A DNA stretch of 64,000 bases from Winslowiella arboricola (GTDB lineage Bacteria > Pseudomonadota > Gammaproteobacteria > Enterobacterales > Enterobacteriaceae). Below, one piece after another: positions 27,893-36,611 of this stretch; position 1 is the first letter of the stretch; each line of letters begins with the position of its first letter. Position numbers and translations under genes: made by a program. A model generated the notes under the pieces. The model was not told where the DNA came from. It worked only from the letters and a program-made list of their open reading frames with translations, and ran no database searches. Location: the NCBI RefSeq assembly GCF_025527015.1, contig NZ_JAODIM010000040.1:248001-312000 (forward strand). The letters are read 5' to 3'.

Positions 27893-28816
27893 CTACCGTA
27901 AGAATCGTTGGTAGATCATTTTCTTAACCGTCCGTGATAAATGGCGGCGATCGCGCCAGATAAACAGATAAACATTTCGTTGCATTAATGAACCAAACGT
28001 GGCCAGCGGATTGCTGAAGCAGAGACCCAGCAGCGCTCGCGCTGACCATTCGGAATAGAGCGCGACCGACTGCTGGCTGAATTTTTGCAGCATATATTTA
28101 CGCGCTTCCTGAAAAGCCGATAAACGATCGTTAATATATTGTCCGTTTTTAACCGAATGGGTGAGTGAGCCTGCGGTGATATACTGGAAATATAGCCTTT
28201 TGCTGATAACCATTATTTTCGCTGCATGGGCAATCAGGCGTAAGGTAAACAGATGATCTTCATGGGACTTACGCGGTGTAAAACAGGCATAGCTATCCTG
28301 CGCCAGCTGTCGCCGGAATACATAGGTCCATACCGCGGCGGTCCAGGCTTTGCGCTCCAGCTGCCAGCGCAAAAAGCCATCGGCGTCAGACCATACCCGG
28401 TCTTCAGCAAAGAATATTTTGTCGCTGATTCGCTGCTGCGCACCCCTGCCATGCACCCTTACCGAGCTGAAATAGAGCAGATCAGGCCGCAGGGCAATCT
28501 TCTCCAGCACAGTAATCACAAAGTCGGGCGCCACTGCATCATCGGCGTCGCAAAAGAACAGATATTCTCCGCGTGCCATCGCCATTCCCCGGCTGCGCGC
28601 TGCCGCCGCTCCGCCATTGACGGTGGTATATAAGTTAAAATTGCCCTGCCGATGGCTGGCGATAAAGCTTTTAATCACCGCTTCACTGGCATCGCGTGAT
28701 CCATCATTAATCAGAATCACTTCCAGCAGCGGGTTACGCTGCCGCCAGAAGGACTCCAGCAAACTGAGGATATTGCCAGCGCAGTTATAACAGGGGATAA
28801 CAATCGATAATTTCAT
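27893..28816 (-). CDS. family 2 glycosyltransferase
   Basis: A 307-residue inverting GT2 enzyme: MKLSIVIPCYNCAGNILSLL is the classic first strand, LINDGSRDAS the nucleotide site, NGGAAAARSRGM and FFCDADDAV (residues 88-95) the DxD metal motif. The C-terminus is basic. No acceptor can be assigned. Its ATG overlaps the flippase TGA by four bases, so the two are co-translated, and the other glycosyltransferase follows 25 bp later. Confidence 0.9.
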   Translation of the reverse strand: MKLSIVIPCYNCAGNILSLLESFWRQRNPLLEVILINDGSRDASEAVIKSFIASHRQGNFNLYTTVNGGAAAARSRGMAMARGEYLFFCDADDAVAPDFVITVLEKIALRPDLLYFSSVRVHGRGAQQRISDKIFFAEDRVWSDADGFLRWQLERKAWTAAVWTYVFRRQLAQDSYACFTPRKSHEDHLFTLRLIAHAAKIMVISKRLYFQYITAGSLTHSVKNGQYINDRLSAFQEARKYMLQKFSQQSVALYSEWSARALLGLCFSNPLATFGSLMQRNVYLFIWRDRRHLSRTVKKMIYQRFLR

Positions 28817-30285
28817 GTTACCACCCTCTTTATCATCAACGCCTGGATCGCGACCTGGCGAAACTCGCGTACCGTCTGGCAGGGAGATAATAAAATGGTC
28901 AGGGTATACACCATGACGCCGGAGAGCACGGTTAGCGCCAGCAGTTCACTATGACGCAGTGCACTGGCTTGCTGACTTATCAGGCTGCATATCACCAGCA
29001 TCGGCATAACATGCAGTACCGGTACGCTAATCGCCCGGAAATAAGCCGATCCGGTTTTTCCAATACAGGGTCGCAGCAGTAAAAAGTATCCCAGAGAAGT
29101 ATTAACAACCTGAATAATCAGAAAGGAATAAACAATTCCCAGCAGACCAAAAGTGGTACCCATAAACCAGGTCAGAGGGATGCCGAACAGTAATTTAACT
29201 ATACCAAAGCGTACATTAAGGTACATTTTGGCCCTCACCAGCAGCACCGCAATAACCGCGGTATCAATCGATCGCACTGCGCCGACAATACAGAGTAACT
29301 GGATAACCGGGATAATAAAGTGCCATTTCCCGGCAAAAAAAACGTTTACCAGTGGATCGGCTATCAGCAACATCCCCGTCAGTAACGGAAAATTAATCAG
29401 CGCGCTAAAGGTGGTCACTTTTAAAAAGGTCTCTTTCAGTCGCAACTGATTATGACCAATCTGGGCAAAGGCGGGAAATAGCGCATGTGACAGTACCGGA
29501 TTTAACTTTTCAAACAGGGCGATACTGATGCTATACGCGATGCTATAGCCGCCAATAGCGGTAATACTGATCAACCGTGACATCAGTACCGGATAAGTAT
29601 TAATGCTGATCTGATTAATCAGTGAATCCATCACCAGCTGAATGCCGTAATGCAGGTGGTTCTTAACCGGCGCAATACGAAAGCGGAACCGATAGTGCAT
29701 TAATGGCCGTGCAGCCCAGCGCGATGCAACGGCATTCACCAGTGAACTGACCAGAAAGGCCAGCGCGATGCACCAGCTGGTGTGGTAAATCAAGGCCAGA
29801 CTAATAGCGACCACAAAGTTGGTGAGCGTGGTGGCGATGTTAACCTGCGCCAGCGGACGGAACTGCATCTCCCGGGTCAGCAATGCACGTGGCTGTAGTC
29901 CAAAAGAGAGAATAATAAAGCCCAGCGCCATCAGGCGAATCTGGCTGGTAAGCATTTCGTCTGCTTTAAACAGTGCCGTTATCTGCGAGCTTAACAGCAG
30001 GATCACGGCACAGATAATAATGCCCAGTACCACATTAACCACGTACAACGATGATAACTCGTCCGCTAGCAGCGAGCGGCTGCGTATAATTGAATTGGAG
30101 ATGCCAAAGTCAATTAACATCATGCAAAATGTACTGACAATCAATGCCGCACTGACCACACCATACTGCTGAGTGGTTAATAAGTGGGAAAGCGCCCACA
30201 GTAATATGATACCCAACGATGTGGTAATCAGGGTGGCAAGCAGATTCCATTTTACTGCACTAAGCGTTTTATTTCTTAATGACAT
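28813..30285 (-). CDS. polysaccharide flippase (Wzx/WzxC-like, MOP superfamily)
   Basis: A 490-residue membrane protein with about 12-14 hydrophobic segments and the polysaccharide-synthesis signature SLRNKTLSAVKWNLLATLITTS. Family members flip undecaprenyl-linked sugar repeats across the inner membrane. The ATG at 30285 has CAGGAT upstream; the frame continues open to 30342 without a ribosome site. It is the first gene of the three-gene glycan set. No polymerase, initiating transferase or chain-length regulator accompanies it, so the set is a fragment of, or an accessory to, another surface-glycan locus. Confidence 0.85.
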   Translation of the reverse strand: MSLRNKTLSAVKWNLLATLITTSLGIILLWALSHLLTTQQYGVVSAALIVSTFCMMLIDFGISNSIIRSRSLLADELSSLYVVNVVLGIIICAVILLLSSQITALFKADEMLTSQIRLMALGFIILSFGLQPRALLTREMQFRPLAQVNIATTLTNFVVAISLALIYHTSWCIALAFLVSSLVNAVASRWAARPLMHYRFRFRIAPVKNHLHYGIQLVMDSLINQISINTYPVLMSRLISITAIGGYSIAYSISIALFEKLNPVLSHALFPAFAQIGHNQLRLKETFLKVTTFSALINFPLLTGMLLIADPLVNVFFAGKWHFIIPVIQLLCIVGAVRSIDTAVIAVLLVRAKMYLNVRFGIVKLLFGIPLTWFMGTTFGLLGIVYSFLIIQVVNTSLGYFLLLRPCIGKTGSAYFRAISVPVLHVMPMLVICSLISQQASALRHSELLALTVLSGVMVYTLTILLSPCQTVREFRQVAIQALMIKRVVT

Positions 30286-30814
30286 AATAAATCCTGGTTG
30301 GTGGTCAAAGCAATTGGCAAGCGAAGCCGTTATACCAGCCAAATCAGTAACAGGCGTTAAACTGCAATAGATAGCTAGAAATGATATAACACGGTGGTAA
30401 TTGACTTTTCCTCTGGCGTCAATATCAGCATATTTTTGATGCGAATCAATACGGGGGTTTTGTTTTAGGACAAATGACTATAAGTAATAATCTGACAATA
30501 GCCACAGTGAATTATTGCTTTAGATTGTTTTAGTTTGAATTTTATTTGCGGACCTGGATATTCGCTGGCACTTAATTTTAAAAAACCGTATTATGTTTTA
30601 ACATTGATCATGTTGTTATCATTTTTATTATTATTGGCGCTGTTATTAAATATTAATTTCAGCCATAAATGGTGTGCGTTTTCCCTCCATCCATCATGAT
30701 ATAAAGATAAATAGTCAGCTGCAGACATAAAAGACAGGAGTCTGGCTTAACTGTCGATTTTCCCGGCAAAAGGATGAAAAAGAGAGCAATCAATCTTTCC
30801 GCCGGGAAAAGTGT
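30286..30814. other. AT-rich interval upstream of the flippase and tRNA-Phe
   Basis: More than 500 bp with no supportable gene. It must contain the promoter of the flippase operon. A long inverted repeat with arms TTTTCCCGGC and GCCGGGAAAA (about 30756-30810) lies just before the tRNA promoter. The low GC content continues that of the glycan genes. Confidence 0.55.
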
Positions 30815-30843
30815 TTGACGCTCCGGCTCGCTTAAGGTTTAAT
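30815..30843 (+). promoter_or_regulatory. tRNA-Phe promoter
   Basis: TTGACG (30815-30820), a 17-bp spacer and TTTAAT (30838-30843), followed by a GC-rich discriminator GCGCCCC, typical of stringently controlled stable-RNA promoters. The tRNA begins 10 bp later. Confidence 0.8.
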
Positions 30844-30853
30844 GCGCCCCGTT

Positions 30854-30929
30854 GCCCGAATAGCTCAGTCGGTAGAGCAGGGGATTGAAAATCCCCGTGT
30901 CCCTGGTTCGATTCCGGGTTCGGGCACCA
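30854..30929 (+). tRNA. pheV: tRNA-Phe (anticodon GAA)
   Basis: A 76-nt cloverleaf including an encoded CCA. Acceptor GCCCGAA pairs with TTCGGGC, the D arm is GCTC-AGTCGGTA-GAGC, the anticodon stem GGGGA-TTGAAAA-TCCCC places GAA, and the T arm CCTGG-TTCGATT-CCGGG is standard. The position downstream of speC matches E. coli pheV. pheV is a well-known island insertion site, but no integrase or duplicated tRNA 3' end is seen on its 3' side here. Confidence 0.97.
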
Positions 30930-30937
30930 TCATTTAT

Positions 30938-30964
30938 AAACGGACGTCTTCGGACGTCCGTTTT
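30938..30964 (+). terminator. tRNA-Phe terminator
   Basis: AAACGGACGTC and GACGTCCGTTT form an 11-bp stem around a TTCG tetraloop, ending in TTTT. It starts 9 bp after the tRNA. Confidence 0.85.
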
Positions 30965-31001
30965 GCGTTTTAAGGTTGCCGGGCTATGTGGCAGGCAGGC
31001 T

Positions 31002-31826
31002 TTAACGCTCTGAGCTGTGAAAAGGGTCAACCCCATTTAACAGATCATCGATAACATCCAGTACCGCTTCATCATTGTGATGCCCCGCCTGATAACGGGT
31101 TACCTGACGGATCTCTTCGCTGGCATTGGCCATACTAAAGCTATAACCCGCCTGCATCAGCATTTCGCGGTCATTGCCGCTGTCGCCAATCGCCATCACC
31201 TCATCATCCGCAATGCCCCAGCGCTGCTGCAGCATTTTCAGCCCATGCGCCTTATGGATACCGGGAATAATCAGATCGACAAAGCCAAAGCCGCTGGTAA
31301 CCGGGGTTAAATCGCCATTAAGCGCCTGACGAAGGTGCGCCTTAAGCTGCGGAATGCGCGTATCTTCCAGCGTCAGGGCAATTTTAAAAATATCATCACC
31401 AATCTCATCCACTGACTGATAACGCTGCAACCGATGATAATGCCGCGACATCAGCGTCACCACCGCTTCCGGCGCACGCTGGTGTAGCCATGCGGTCTGT
31501 TTACCGCACACCACCGTACAGACATCATTAAACGGCCCAAGCTCGTTAAGAATATTCAGCACCTGGCCACGCGGTATATGGCCACAGTAGATCTCCTGGC
31601 CTTCGCTCACCACATAAGCGCCATTTTCGGCGACAAAAGACATTTCACCGGCAATCTCCGGGAAAAAGCTCAGCAATTGCCAGAACTGATTGCCACTGGC
31701 AACCACAAAGCGTATCCCCTGCGCGCGCATCGCCTGGTACTGTTGCTGAAAACGTTGCCGGTTATAGCTTTTCGAAGCATTCAGGAAGGTTCCGTCCATA
31801 TCAACTGCGACTAATTTTACTGACAC
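31002..31826 (-). CDS. Cof-type HAD sugar phosphatase, YbiV/SupH-like
   Basis: A 274-residue HAD-superfamily phosphatase with a type II cap. Nucleophile Asp9 and acid Asp11 are in AVDMDGTFLN, motif II in VVASGNQFWQLLSFFPE, Lys in GIHKAHGLK, and motif IV GDSGNDREML. It aligns closely with E. coli YbiV (271 residues), which dephosphorylates sugar phosphates such as fructose-1-phosphate and erythrose-4-phosphate. The E. coli gene is elsewhere in the chromosome, so this is a relocated copy or paralogue. It converges on tRNA-Phe and is divergent from the RpiR gene. Confidence 0.9.
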   Translation of the reverse strand: MSVKLVAVDMDGTFLNASKSYNRQRFQQQYQAMRAQGIRFVVASGNQFWQLLSFFPEIAGEMSFVAENGAYVVSEGQEIYCGHIPRGQVLNILNELGPFNDVCTVVCGKQTAWLHQRAPEAVVTLMSRHYHRLQRYQSVDEIGDDIFKIALTLEDTRIPQLKAHLRQALNGDLTPVTSGFGFVDLIIPGIHKAHGLKMLQQRWGIADDEVMAIGDSGNDREMLMQAGYSFSMANASEEIRQVTRYQAGHHNDEAVLDVIDDLLNGVDPFHSSER

Positions 31827-32045
31827 GCCTGCACCTGCTGATTAAGTGGGATGGGGGGAAGTGCGTTTATCCTATCCAGAAAAGGGGTGACGTAACAGGG
31901 ATGTCTCTGCCGGTTTCGATCCCCTTTTAAGGTTTTGTGTGGATTGTCGATGCAGGTAATAGCCAATCACTAATCAATCTCATTTTTTACATGACAAGCC
32001 CGCCCGCTCTGTGCAGGATGGATTTTATTTTTCCAGGGTTAACAG

Positions 32046-32897
32046 ATGAACGCCAAAACGGTTTCGCTTGAAAGCCGCATTCGTCAATATTGGGATCAAC
32101 TCTCCAGCCATGAACAGCGTCTGGCGGATGTGGTCCTCGCGGCGCCGGGTCAGCTGGCGATGAATACCGCCACCGAACTGGCGATCAGTGCCGGAGTGTC
32201 AAAAGCCACCACCACACGCTTTTTTCGTCATCTCGGTTATGAAAACTATGAGGAAGCGCGACGCCAGGCGCGGGAAATGCAAAATAGCGGTTCGCCGCTC
32301 TACCTGCAGGACTTCCAGACTGGCTCGCCGCTGGATGCGCTGATCCAGAGCCATCTGGAACGCGAAGTCGCTAATCTGGTTCACTCTTATCGAGCCCTTG
32401 ATGCACAACAACTGGATCAGATGGTTAAGGCGCTTGCCGGCGCACGCCGCATTTTGCTGCTGGGCTGGCGTCACAGCCAGACCATCGCCGCCCTGATGTA
32501 CCGCGATCTGGTGCATGTGCATAACGATGTGCGCCTGCTGCCGCGTGCCGGGGATTCACTGGCGGAATATCTGGCTACATCAGGCCCGGAGGATGTGGCG
32601 ATTTGCATCGGCTTACGCCGCCGCATGCCGGCGCTGGAGGCGGCGATGAACGCCTTAAGCGAACTTAAGGTGCCAATGATCTGTCTTTCCGATGTGTTGC
32701 CCGGTAAAGCGGCAAAACAGGCGACCTGGGTGATTCGTTGCCATACCGAAGGCAGCCTGATTTTTGACAGCACCGCCTCACTCTCCGGGGTGTGTAATCT
32801 GCTCTGTTCGCTGGTGGCGCGTGAGCGCGGCAAAGTCAGCAATGACCAGCTGACATTAATCGAATCGGTTCATCAGTGGCTTGATGAGCTGGAGTAA
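32046..32897 (+). CDS. RpiR/MurR-family transcriptional regulator
   Basis: A 283-residue regulator. An N-terminal RpiR helix-turn-helix (about 1-77; ATELAISAGVSKATTTRFFRHLGY) is followed by a SIS sugar-phosphate-type domain (about 115-255; ILLGWRHSQTIAALMYRDL). It is the first gene of the strand-matched transporter/DUF1989 block and is separated from it by 267 bp holding a palindrome, so it probably controls those genes. RpiR proteins next to amino-acid-type ABC importers often respond to nitrogen compounds rather than sugar phosphates; the ligand here is unknown. Confidence 0.9.
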   Translation: MNAKTVSLESRIRQYWDQLSSHEQRLADVVLAAPGQLAMNTATELAISAGVSKATTTRFFRHLGYENYEEARRQAREMQNSGSPLYLQDFQTGSPLDALIQSHLEREVANLVHSYRALDAQQLDQMVKALAGARRILLLGWRHSQTIAALMYRDLVHVHNDVRLLPRAGDSLAEYLATSGPEDVAICIGLRRRMPALEAAMNALSELKVPMICLSDVLPGKAAKQATWVIRCHTEGSLIFDSTASLSGVCNLLCSLVARERGKVSNDQLTLIESVHQWLDELE

Positions 32898-33020
32898 CAC
32901 TGAGCTGCGCCATGCTATCGCCATGGTGCAGCCGCTCACTTATTGTGCGCTATCTTAGTGCGTCACCATTGACCGGCAACACACTCGGCTGCCGCCCAAT
33001 GAAACCAATGAAAAATTATT

Positions 33021-33057
33021 TAATAATCATGAAACATATGTTTCTTTGTGATTATTA
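33021..33057. promoter_or_regulatory. candidate RpiR operator upstream of the DUF1989 locus
   Basis: A perfect 14-bp palindrome GAAACATATGTTTC (33031-33044) is nested between inverted arms TAATAATCA (33021-33029) and TGATTATTA (33049-33057). GAAA...TTTC palindromes are typical of RpiR-family sites. It lies about 110 bp before the solute-binding protein gene. Confidence 0.5.
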
Positions 33058-33164
33058 AGGATTATTCCCTCCCTCCTTCCCTCCGCTGCCTGCTGTCTTG
33101 CATAAACTGGCACGAAACCTGCCTTACTCCTGATGTATCTCACCAACTACCGGGGAACATCATA

Positions 33165-34004
33165 ATGAAAAAAATGACATTACTTATTGCTGCACTGCTC
33201 ACTGCGGGTTCACTCAGTGGCGTCGCCCGCGCCGATACGCTGGCGGAGATTAAATCCAGCGGCACCATGACCGTCGGCGTTGATCCTACTTTTCCCCCTT
33301 ATGAGTACACCAACGACAAGGGCGAAGTGGTGGGTTACAGCGCCGCAATTATGCAGTCAGTGGCTAAAGAGCTGGGCGTGAAACTTGAGTTTCAGAAGAC
33401 TGCTTTTAGCGGCATCATTCCCGGTCTGATTTCCGGTTCGTTTCATGCGGAAGGCTCTTCCCTTAACGTCACCGCCGAAAGGGCGAAAAAAGTGCTGTTT
33501 ACCGTGCCGTTCAGTAAAACCGTCAACGCAGTACTGGTACGCCATGATGAGGCGGGCAAATTCGCCAGTAAGCCGCTGAAGATTGAAGATCTTGCCGGTC
33601 TGCGCGGCGCCGCCAAAAGCGCCAGCGTGCCTGAGCAGCTGCTGAAAACCTTTAATCAAACGCTGAAAAGCAAAGGCCTGAAGCCGATCACCATTATCAG
33701 CGTCGATACGCTGGATCAGACGGTCAGTACGCTGATGACCAAACGCGCCGACTTTGTAATTGACGATATCTCGGTGCTGGCGCCGATCGTGAAGAAATAC
33801 CCGACAAAAGTGGCGCAGGCAGGTGACGTCGGTCCATCACAATGGATGGCGTGGGCGACTCGTAAAGATGACAACGCGCTGAACAAAGTGATTAGCGACC
33901 GCATTCTGGCGATGCAGAAATCTGGCGAACTTGGCGCACTGCAAAAGCAATATCTTGGCACTACCTTCACGGTTCCGGCCGACAACTTCATTCCTCAGGA
34001 GTAA
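33165..34004 (+). CDS. amino-acid-type ABC transporter substrate-binding protein
   Basis: A 279-residue periplasmic binding protein of family 3. The signal peptide (MKKMTLLIAALLTAGSLSGVARA) is clear, with cleavage before DTLAEI. The SBP_bac_3 fold shows GTMTVGVDPTFPPYEYTNDKGEVVGYS at the N-terminus and SVPEQLLKTFNQ and DFVIDDISVLAPIV in lobe 2. The ligand cannot be read from sequence, but the neighbouring DUF1989 genes point to a small guanidino-, ureido- or amide-type nitrogen compound. GGGGA precedes the ATG. It is followed 4 bp later by the first DUF1989 gene. Confidence 0.92.
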   Translation: MKKMTLLIAALLTAGSLSGVARADTLAEIKSSGTMTVGVDPTFPPYEYTNDKGEVVGYSAAIMQSVAKELGVKLEFQKTAFSGIIPGLISGSFHAEGSSLNVTAERAKKVLFTVPFSKTVNAVLVRHDEAGKFASKPLKIEDLAGLRGAAKSASVPEQLLKTFNQTLKSKGLKPITIISVDTLDQTVSTLMTKRADFVIDDISVLAPIVKKYPTKVAQAGDVGPSQWMAWATRKDDNALNKVISDRILAMQKSGELGALQKQYLGTTFTVPADNFIPQE

Positions 34005-34008
34005 GGCC

Positions 34009-34620
34009 ATGTGCCAGCACCACGTTCATGTTACGGCCGGACACGGCCAGGCGTTTACTGTCCGCCAGGGACAATATCTGACCATCATTGATAGCGAAGG
34101 TCAGCAGGCCGCGGATTTCGTCGCGGTTAACGCGGCGGACACCACGGAAAAACTGTCGCCGGTCCATACCCGCCAGCATCTGCGCTCGCTGTTCTTTAAG
34201 CCGGGTGATGCACTCTGGTCGAGCGAAAACCGCGCGATGCTGGAGATTATCAGCGACAGCATCGGTATTCACGACGCCAATGTACCGGCCTGCGATCGCA
34301 CCCGGTTTAGCATCGATTTCGGCGTCGAGGGACATCGCAACTGCGTCGACAATATGCTGGAAGGGATGCGCGTTTACGGCGTCAATTACTTCACCCTGCC
34401 CGAGCCGTTTAATCTGTTTCAGAACGGTCCGGTCACCCCCGATGGCCGCATGGAAGTCACCGATCCCAACAGTCGTGCTGGCGATCGCGTCACTTTCCGC
34501 GCGCTCTGTGATCTGATTTGCGCCGTCTCCTCCTGCCCACAGGACATTATTCCGGGCAACGGTTTGCAGGTAACACCGATTGATATCCATATTTCCGATA
34601 CCCTGACCACCGAGGCCTGA
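34009..34620 (+). CDS. DUF1989 protein 1 (carboxyguanidine deiminase/urea carboxylase-associated family)
   Basis: A 203-residue DUF1989 (PF09347) protein. Residues likely to form the metal/catalytic site are intact: ACD at 94-96, HRNCVDN at 109-115 and CPQD at 176-179. DUF1989 proteins next to guanidine carboxylase (long called urea carboxylase) are the subunits of carboxyguanidine deiminase, CgdA and CgdB; structures of other members bind zinc. No carboxylase is present here, so the substrate must differ or be supplied otherwise. The ATG at 34009 lies 4 bp after the binding-protein stop and 1 bp separates this gene from the next. Confidence 0.88.
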   Translation: MCQHHVHVTAGHGQAFTVRQGQYLTIIDSEGQQAADFVAVNAADTTEKLSPVHTRQHLRSLFFKPGDALWSSENRAMLEIISDSIGIHDANVPACDRTRFSIDFGVEGHRNCVDNMLEGMRVYGVNYFTLPEPFNLFQNGPVTPDGRMEVTDPNSRAGDRVTFRALCDLICAVSSCPQDIIPGNGLQVTPIDIHISDTLTTEA

Positions 34621-34621
34621 A

Positions 34622-35275
34622 ATGTTATTGATGAAAGAAGGCTTCACCCGTGAAGACGCGCCACGCACCCTGGCCAGTAGCGTCACCGTTGCGCCGGGAA
34701 CCGCCGGTTCGATTCGCGTATTGCGCGGCCAGTTACTGCGCATTACCGCACTTGGCGACGGCGCAGTGGCGTCGCTGTTTGGTTTCACTCTTGCCGACCC
34801 GGCAATCTGGCTGTCAGTGCATCACACCAGGGTGTTCAGTAACAGCTACCTGCTTGGTTCCGGCATGCGCATGGTGAATAACCGCCGTCGTCCGATGATG
34901 GTATCAGGTAAAGACAGCGTGCGACGTCACGATCTGCTGTTACCGGGTTCCACCAGCGCATGGCTGGCGGAACGTGGCTACCACGACCAGCAGGGCTGTG
35001 TCGAATCCCTGAGCGCGGAACTGGCGCGCATCGGCATGGCGGTGCCAAAGCTGCCGGATCCGATCAATCTGTTTATGCATGTCGATCTGGCGCGTAATGG
35101 CGATATTACGCCGCAACCCAATCTGACCAAACGTGGTGACAGCATTACCTGTCGTGTCGTGGTGGATACCCTGTTTATCGTTTCGGCCTGCTGTACCGGG
35201 ATTGAAGGCAACGATCGCCCTGCCCCGATCAGTCTGTCGGTAGCGGAAGATCTGACGGGTTTCCCGTCTGAGTGA
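34622..35275 (+). CDS. DUF1989 protein 2 (diverged)
   Basis: A 217-residue DUF1989-family protein that has lost part of the motif set of its two neighbours. The ACD triplet is absent, HRNC is replaced by HDQQGCVES (His121, Cys126), and CPQD is replaced by SACCTG (Cys189-190 region). The C-terminal VVVDTLFIVSACC still aligns with the family. It may be a non-catalytic or differently specific subunit in a hetero-oligomer with protein 1 or 3, as CgdA and CgdB are unequal partners. It follows protein 1 with no gap and precedes the first permease by 7 bp. Confidence 0.8.
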   Translation: MLLMKEGFTREDAPRTLASSVTVAPGTAGSIRVLRGQLLRITALGDGAVASLFGFTLADPAIWLSVHHTRVFSNSYLLGSGMRMVNNRRRPMMVSGKDSVRRHDLLLPGSTSAWLAERGYHDQQGCVESLSAELARIGMAVPKLPDPINLFMHVDLARNGDITPQPNLTKRGDSITCRVVVDTLFIVSACCTGIEGNDRPAPISLSVAEDLTGFPSE

Positions 35276-35282
35276 GGCAAGA

Positions 35283-35933
35283 ATGTGGCTGGATGCGCAA
35301 GTCAGCGCCGGATTACCGGAGTTAGCCAAAGGGCTGCTGGTCACCCTCGAACTGACTGTGCTGGCGGCACTGTTAAGCCTGCTGCTGGGACAGGCAGGCT
35401 GCTATCTGCAACTGCACCGTCGCCTGTTGCCGCGTCTGCTGGGACGGCTGTATATCAGCCTGATGCGCGGCACACCGGCAATTGTGCAGCTGTTTGTGGT
35501 GTTCTTTACCCTGCCACTGCTTGGACTGGGCGGACAACCGCTGCTGGCGGCGGTGATCACCATTGGCATGAACAGCGGCGCTTACGTGGCGGAGATCCTG
35601 CGCGTCAACCGCCGTCTGGTCACTGCGGGTCAGCTGGAGGCCTGCCGCACGCTGGGGCTGAGCCGCTTTCTGACCTGGTGGTATGTGGTCAATCCGCAGG
35701 TGCTGCGCGCCAGCCTGCCGATGCTGGTCAATGAGTTCACTATTCTGCTCAAAACCACGCCGCTGGCCTCTGTGGTGGCGTTAACCGAGCTGACTTATGC
35801 CGGGCAGATTGTGATTGCCCGCAGCTATGAGGCCACCCAGGTATTGCTGCTGGTGGCGGTGGGCTATCTGCTGATTGCGCTGCCGATGATTGGCCTCGCG
35901 CGTTATCTGGAAGGCAAAGGGAGGTGGGCATAA
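35283..35933 (+). CDS. amino-acid-type ABC transporter permease 1
   Basis: A 216-residue HisMQ-family permease with about five membrane helices. The opening LPELAKGLLVTLELTVLAALLSLLLG is typical, ISLMRGTPAIVQLFVVFF is conserved in polar amino-acid permeases, and GQLEACRTLGLSRFLTWW is the EAA loop that docks on the ATPase. It overlaps permease 2 by one base (TAATG). No ATPase gene is in this cluster. Confidence 0.92.
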   Translation: MWLDAQVSAGLPELAKGLLVTLELTVLAALLSLLLGQAGCYLQLHRRLLPRLLGRLYISLMRGTPAIVQLFVVFFTLPLLGLGGQPLLAAVITIGMNSGAYVAEILRVNRRLVTAGQLEACRTLGLSRFLTWWYVVNPQVLRASLPMLVNEFTILLKTTPLASVVALTELTYAGQIVIARSYEATQVLLLVAVGYLLIALPMIGLARYLEGKGRWA

Positions 35934-36598
35934 TGGACTGGCAGGCAGTTATCTCATCGGCGCCTTCGCTGTGGCAGGGATTACAAATCACCCTGCAACT
36001 CTGCGTTATCGCCGCCATCTGCTCGTTACTGGCGGGAGCGGTACTGGCGCTGCTGCTGATGCGCGGACCGCCGCTGCTGCAATCGCTGTTACGCCTCTGG
36101 ACTTCGCTCACGCTGGGATTGCCGCTGCTGGTGGTGATCTATCTGCTCTATTTTGTGCTGCCGGAATATGACATCACCTTCTCTTCGCCGGTGGTGGGCG
36201 TACTGGCGCTGACGCTCTATTACGCGCCCTATATTGCCCAGGTGATTCGGGCGGCCATTGGCGCCTTACCTGCTGGCCAGTGGGAAGCCTGCCGGGTGCT
36301 TGGACTTGGCCCTTTACGCGCGATGAGCGATGTGGTTGTGCCACAAACCCTGCCGCAAATGTTGTCGCCGTTGATGGGCTTGCTGATTGGCCTGATTAAA
36401 GACTCGGCGCTGCTGTCGATTGTCTCGGTACAGGAGTTTATGTACGAGGCGAAACAGGCGATTTCCGCCACCTACGCGCCGCTGGAGATCTATCTGGCAG
36501 TGGCGCTCTGCTACTGGCTGCTTAATACATTTATCGATTTGCTGGCACGCCGCCTTGAACAGCGGATGACGCGTTACAGCCTGCGCATGCCACATTAA
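35933..36598 (+). CDS. amino-acid-type ABC transporter permease 2
   Basis: A 221-residue HisMQ-family permease paired with permease 1. Membrane helices start at about residue 15; the EAA loop is AGQWEACRVLGLGPLRAMSDVV near 118-140. The ATG at 35933 shares a base with the previous stop and has GGGAGG upstream inside permease 1. It forms the expected heterodimeric channel with permease 1. The third DUF1989 gene follows 13 bp later. Confidence 0.92.
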   Translation: MDWQAVISSAPSLWQGLQITLQLCVIAAICSLLAGAVLALLLMRGPPLLQSLLRLWTSLTLGLPLLVVIYLLYFVLPEYDITFSSPVVGVLALTLYYAPYIAQVIRAAIGALPAGQWEACRVLGLGPLRAMSDVVVPQTLPQMLSPLMGLLIGLIKDSALLSIVSVQEFMYEAKQAISATYAPLEIYLAVALCYWLLNTFIDLLARRLEQRMTRYSLRMPH

Positions 36599-36611
36599 CC
36601 AGGAGAACAAG

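Noticed and set aside
30610..30699. 29-codon hydrophobic frame upstream of tRNA-Phe
   Set aside because: No Shine-Dalgarno and the sequence is simply AT-rich, which favours Leu/Ile/Phe codons by chance.
30839..31036. 65-codon minus-strand frame covering the tRNA
   Set aside because: Antisense to a certain tRNA gene and its terminator; no supporting features.
30854..32045. Genomic island integrated at the 3' end of tRNA-Phe
   Set aside because: No integrase gene and no second copy of the tRNA 3' end in the window; the AT-rich glycan genes are on the 5' side.
35285..35734. 149-codon plus-strand frame overlapping permease 1
   Set aside because: Lies in another frame of a clear HisMQ permease, is Gly/Ala/Arg-rich and has no ribosome site.
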